Below the pieces are notes generated by a model. That model made no database searches and was not told the DNA's origin. It saw nothing but the letters and a program-made list of their open reading frames with translations. From Chloroflexota bacterium (lineage in GTDB: Bacteria; Chloroflexota; Limnocylindria; Limnocylindrales; CSP1-4), in contig VBHW01000136.1 in the NCBI GenBank assembly GCA_005881055.1, positions 3,380-9,928 of the forward strand: a stretch of DNA of 6,549 nucleotides, written 5' to 3'. The translations under genes were made by a program, and so were the position numbers. Positions 4,965-6,549 of this stretch are shown here, in pieces. The number at the start of each line of letters is the position of its first letter. Within the stretch, counting starts at the first letter, position 1.

Positions 4965-6549
4965 ATGCCCGCCCGGTACACGAGCGCGCGGTTCGTCGGG
5001 CGCGAGCGGGAGCTCGCCAGGCTCGCGATCGCCCTCGACCAGGCGGCCGGGGGACGGTCGACGACGCTCCTCGTCGCGGGAACCGGCGGGCTCGGCGCAT
5101 CGCGCCTCCTCACCGAGACGGAACGGCGACTCACGGCCCTCAGCGAGCCGTTCACGGTGATCCGTGGCCGTCCGACGGCCGCGGAGCGGGCGAGCCCATA
5201 CGGACCGATCGTCGCCGGCCTCGCGCCGATCCTCGCGGCGCTCACGGGCGCGGAGCTCGCCACGGTCGTCGGCACGGGCGGGGCCGAGCTCGTTCGCCTC
5301 TTCCCGGCCCTCGAGCCGCGACTCGCCGATGCCGGCGTGGACGGCGGACCTCGTCAGGTCATCGCCCCCGAGCGACGCCAGGCGCGGGTCCTCGAACGAT
5401 TCGTGGGCCTGCTCGCGAGCCTCGGCGAGCGACGCCCGGTCCTCCTCGTCATGGAGGACCTCCATGGCGTCGACGCGGCCACGCGGGCGCTCGTGACCTT
5501 CCTCGCCCGGTTGTCGCGCCCGCAACGGCTCGTCGTCGTCGGCACGTACCAGCCCGACGAGATGACGCGCGGCCACCCGTTCCACGCAGACCTGGCGGCG
5601 ATGGCCGACACGCCGCGGCCCGCCGAGCGACTCGACCTCGGCCCGCTCGGGCGCGACGAGCTCGCCGACCTTGTCGAAGGGATCGAGGGCGAGCGTCCCT
5701 CCGCCTCCGTCCTCCTGCTCGTCGCGGAGCGGTCACACGGCAACCCCCTCGTCGCCGAGGAGCTGCTCGCTGCCCGGCGCGAGGAGGGTGGCGCGATGCT
5801 CGCCGGCTCGCTGGCCGTGCTCGTGCTCGCCCGGCTGGCCCGCCGTTCCCCGGAGTGCCGGCGCCTCCTCCGTCTCGTGGCGGCGGCCGACGGCCCGCTC
5901 ACTCGCGGCGAGCTCGCAGCCGTCGCGGCGGCCCTGGAGTCCGGCTCAGTCCGACGGCCACCACGCTCGGCGGGCCCGCGCCGGCCCGACAGCGACCTCG
6001 AGCCAACCCTCGCAGCCGGCATCGCCGAGGCGCTGGAGCACAGCTGGATCGTCGCCGACGCCACTGCCGAGGGCCCGACCGCGCTCGCGTTCCGCAACGA
6101 CCTCATCGGCCGCGCCGTCGCGGCCGACCTGCTCCCGCTGCAGCGGCGCCGGCACCTGGCGGCGGTCGCGACGGCCCTGGCCCACGCGCCGGCGGCTGCC
6201 ACGCGCTGCTGGCTCGCGGCGTACGACGTCGGGCGTGCTCGCGCGTCGGCGCTCGAGGCGGCCGCGCGTGCCGAGGACGTCGACGCCCCGCAGGACGCGC
6301 TCGAGCTGCTCGACCACGTCCTCGAGCTCTCCGACCCGGTCGGCTCGACCGTCGACCTCTCAAGCGGCTCGACCGCGGCCGAGGGCCTGCCCGCGCTCCA
6401 GGGCCGAGCCGCCGAGGCGGCGTTCGCGGCGGGACGGCCGCTCCGGGCGGCAGCATTCGCAGAGGCCGCGATCGCCCGGCTCGACGAGCGGCGCGAGCGC
6501 GTGCGCCTCGGGTTGCTGTACGAGCGCCTCGGCCGCTACCGGCGCGCAG
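4965..6549 (+). CDS. MalT/LuxR-type large ATPase lacking the Walker A lysine (partial, runs off right edge)
   Basis: The first 528 residues of an uninterrupted frame. It begins with the signature of the large MalT/LuxR or AAA_16-type regulators: FVGRERELARL (10-20), then the P-loop position GTGGLGAS (39-46), Walker B-like VLLVMEDLHGVD (159-170), HGNPLVAEELL (258-268) and the winged-helix boundary phrase FRNDLIGRAVAADLLPLQRRRHLAAVATAL. The C-terminal part becomes Ala/Leu/Glu-rich and helical, consistent with TPR-like repeats (LYERLGRYRRA at the edge). Family members are usually 900-1100 residues and end in a DNA-binding HTH, which cannot be seen here. In the P-loop (GxxxxGK[S/T]) the lysine is alanine at residue 45 (GCA, 5097-5099), so ATP hydrolysis is doubtful. 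The ATG at 4965 follows a TAGAAT box by 5 nt; an in-frame ATG at 4947 lies upstream of that box and is less likely. It is probably a regulator or scaffold, but could be a non-regulatory STAND-like protein. Confidence 0.85.
   Translation, partial: MPARYTSARFVGRERELARLAIALDQAAGGRSTTLLVAGTGGLGASRLLTETERRLTALSEPFTVIRGRPTAAERASPYGPIVAGLAPILAALTGAELATVVGTGGAELVRLFPALEPRLADAGVDGGPRQVIAPERRQARVLERFVGLLASLGERRPVLLVMEDLHGVDAATRALVTFLARLSRPQRLVVVGTYQPDEMTRGHPFHADLAAMADTPRPAERLDLGPLGRDELADLVEGIEGERPSASVLLLVAERSHGNPLVAEELLAARREEGGAMLAGSLAVLVLARLARRSPECRRLLRLVAAADGPLTRGELAAVAAALESGSVRRPPRSAGPRRPDSDLEPTLAAGIAEALEHSWIVADATAEGPTALAFRNDLIGRAVAADLLPLQRRRHLAAVATALAHAPAAATRCWLAAYDVGRARASALEAAARAEDVDAPQDALELLDHVLELSDPVGSTVDLSSGSTAAEGLPALQGRAAEAAFAAGRPLRAAAFAEAAIARLDERRERVRLGLLYERLGRYRRA

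Noticed and set aside
4826..5275. 150-codon upstream extension of the DUF4383 frame
   Set aside because: The extra part is Arg/Ser-rich, antisense to the ATPase gene, and the ATG at 4825 has a near-perfect Shine-Dalgarno at 7 nt.
4953..6456. Several long minus-strand frames opposite the ATPase gene
   Set aside because: The plus frame carries family motifs throughout; the minus frames are Arg-rich shadows without domains.

Overview
The window is very G+C-rich bacterial DNA with dense coding and strong G/C bias at third codon positions. The gene set (UdgX, a repeat Ig-like surface protein, a DUF4383 protein, a large LuxR/MalT-type ATPase) and the mixture of apparently leaderless and Shine-Dalgarno starts suggest an uncultivated Chloroflexota lineage (Limnocylindria/Ellin6529-like) or, less likely, an actinobacterium. 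This taxonomic call is inference from protein style, not from any marker gene. No rRNA, tRNA, CRISPR array, insertion sequence or phage gene was seen.

Layout, left to right: the first 26 codons of a lipoprotein (minus, 1-78, running off the left edge); a 212-bp divergent control region with two perfect 14-bp palindromes; udgX (plus, 291-998); a two-helix membrane protein with a degenerate NERD-like domain (minus, 946-1734), which overlaps udgX tail to tail by 53 bp; a divergent control region of about 200 bp; a TTG-started membrane protein with an Ig-like domain, Gly/Ser linker and SH3b-like domain (plus, 1934-3388); an orphan permuted N6/N4 DNA methyltransferase (minus, 3391-4302), whose stop lies 2 bp from the previous gene's stop inside a shared inverted repeat; two hairpins (4339-4409); a four-helix DUF4383 protein (minus, 4427-4825), whose ribosome-binding site lies on an 18-bp perfect palindrome; and the N-terminal 528 residues of a MalT/LuxR-type ATPase (plus, 4965 onward, running off the right edge), whose P-loop lacks the lysine.

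Strands alternate at almost every gene, so most genes look like single transcription units rather than one operon. The genes do not form an obvious single pathway. UdgX and the methyltransferase both act on DNA, while the other complete genes encode membrane or cell-envelope proteins.

The most unusual points are: the UdgX suicide-type uracil glycosylase signature (KRRLH); the loss of the Walker A lysine in the big ATPase; the apparent loss of catalytic residues in the NERD-like protein; the palindrome over the DUF4383 ribosome-binding site; the shared inverted 3' ends of the convergent pair; and three starts with a TANNNT box 5-8 nt before the ATG, consistent with leaderless mRNAs. I did not find convincing evidence of a new multi-gene system. 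The window reads as ordinary chromosome with several locally odd features.
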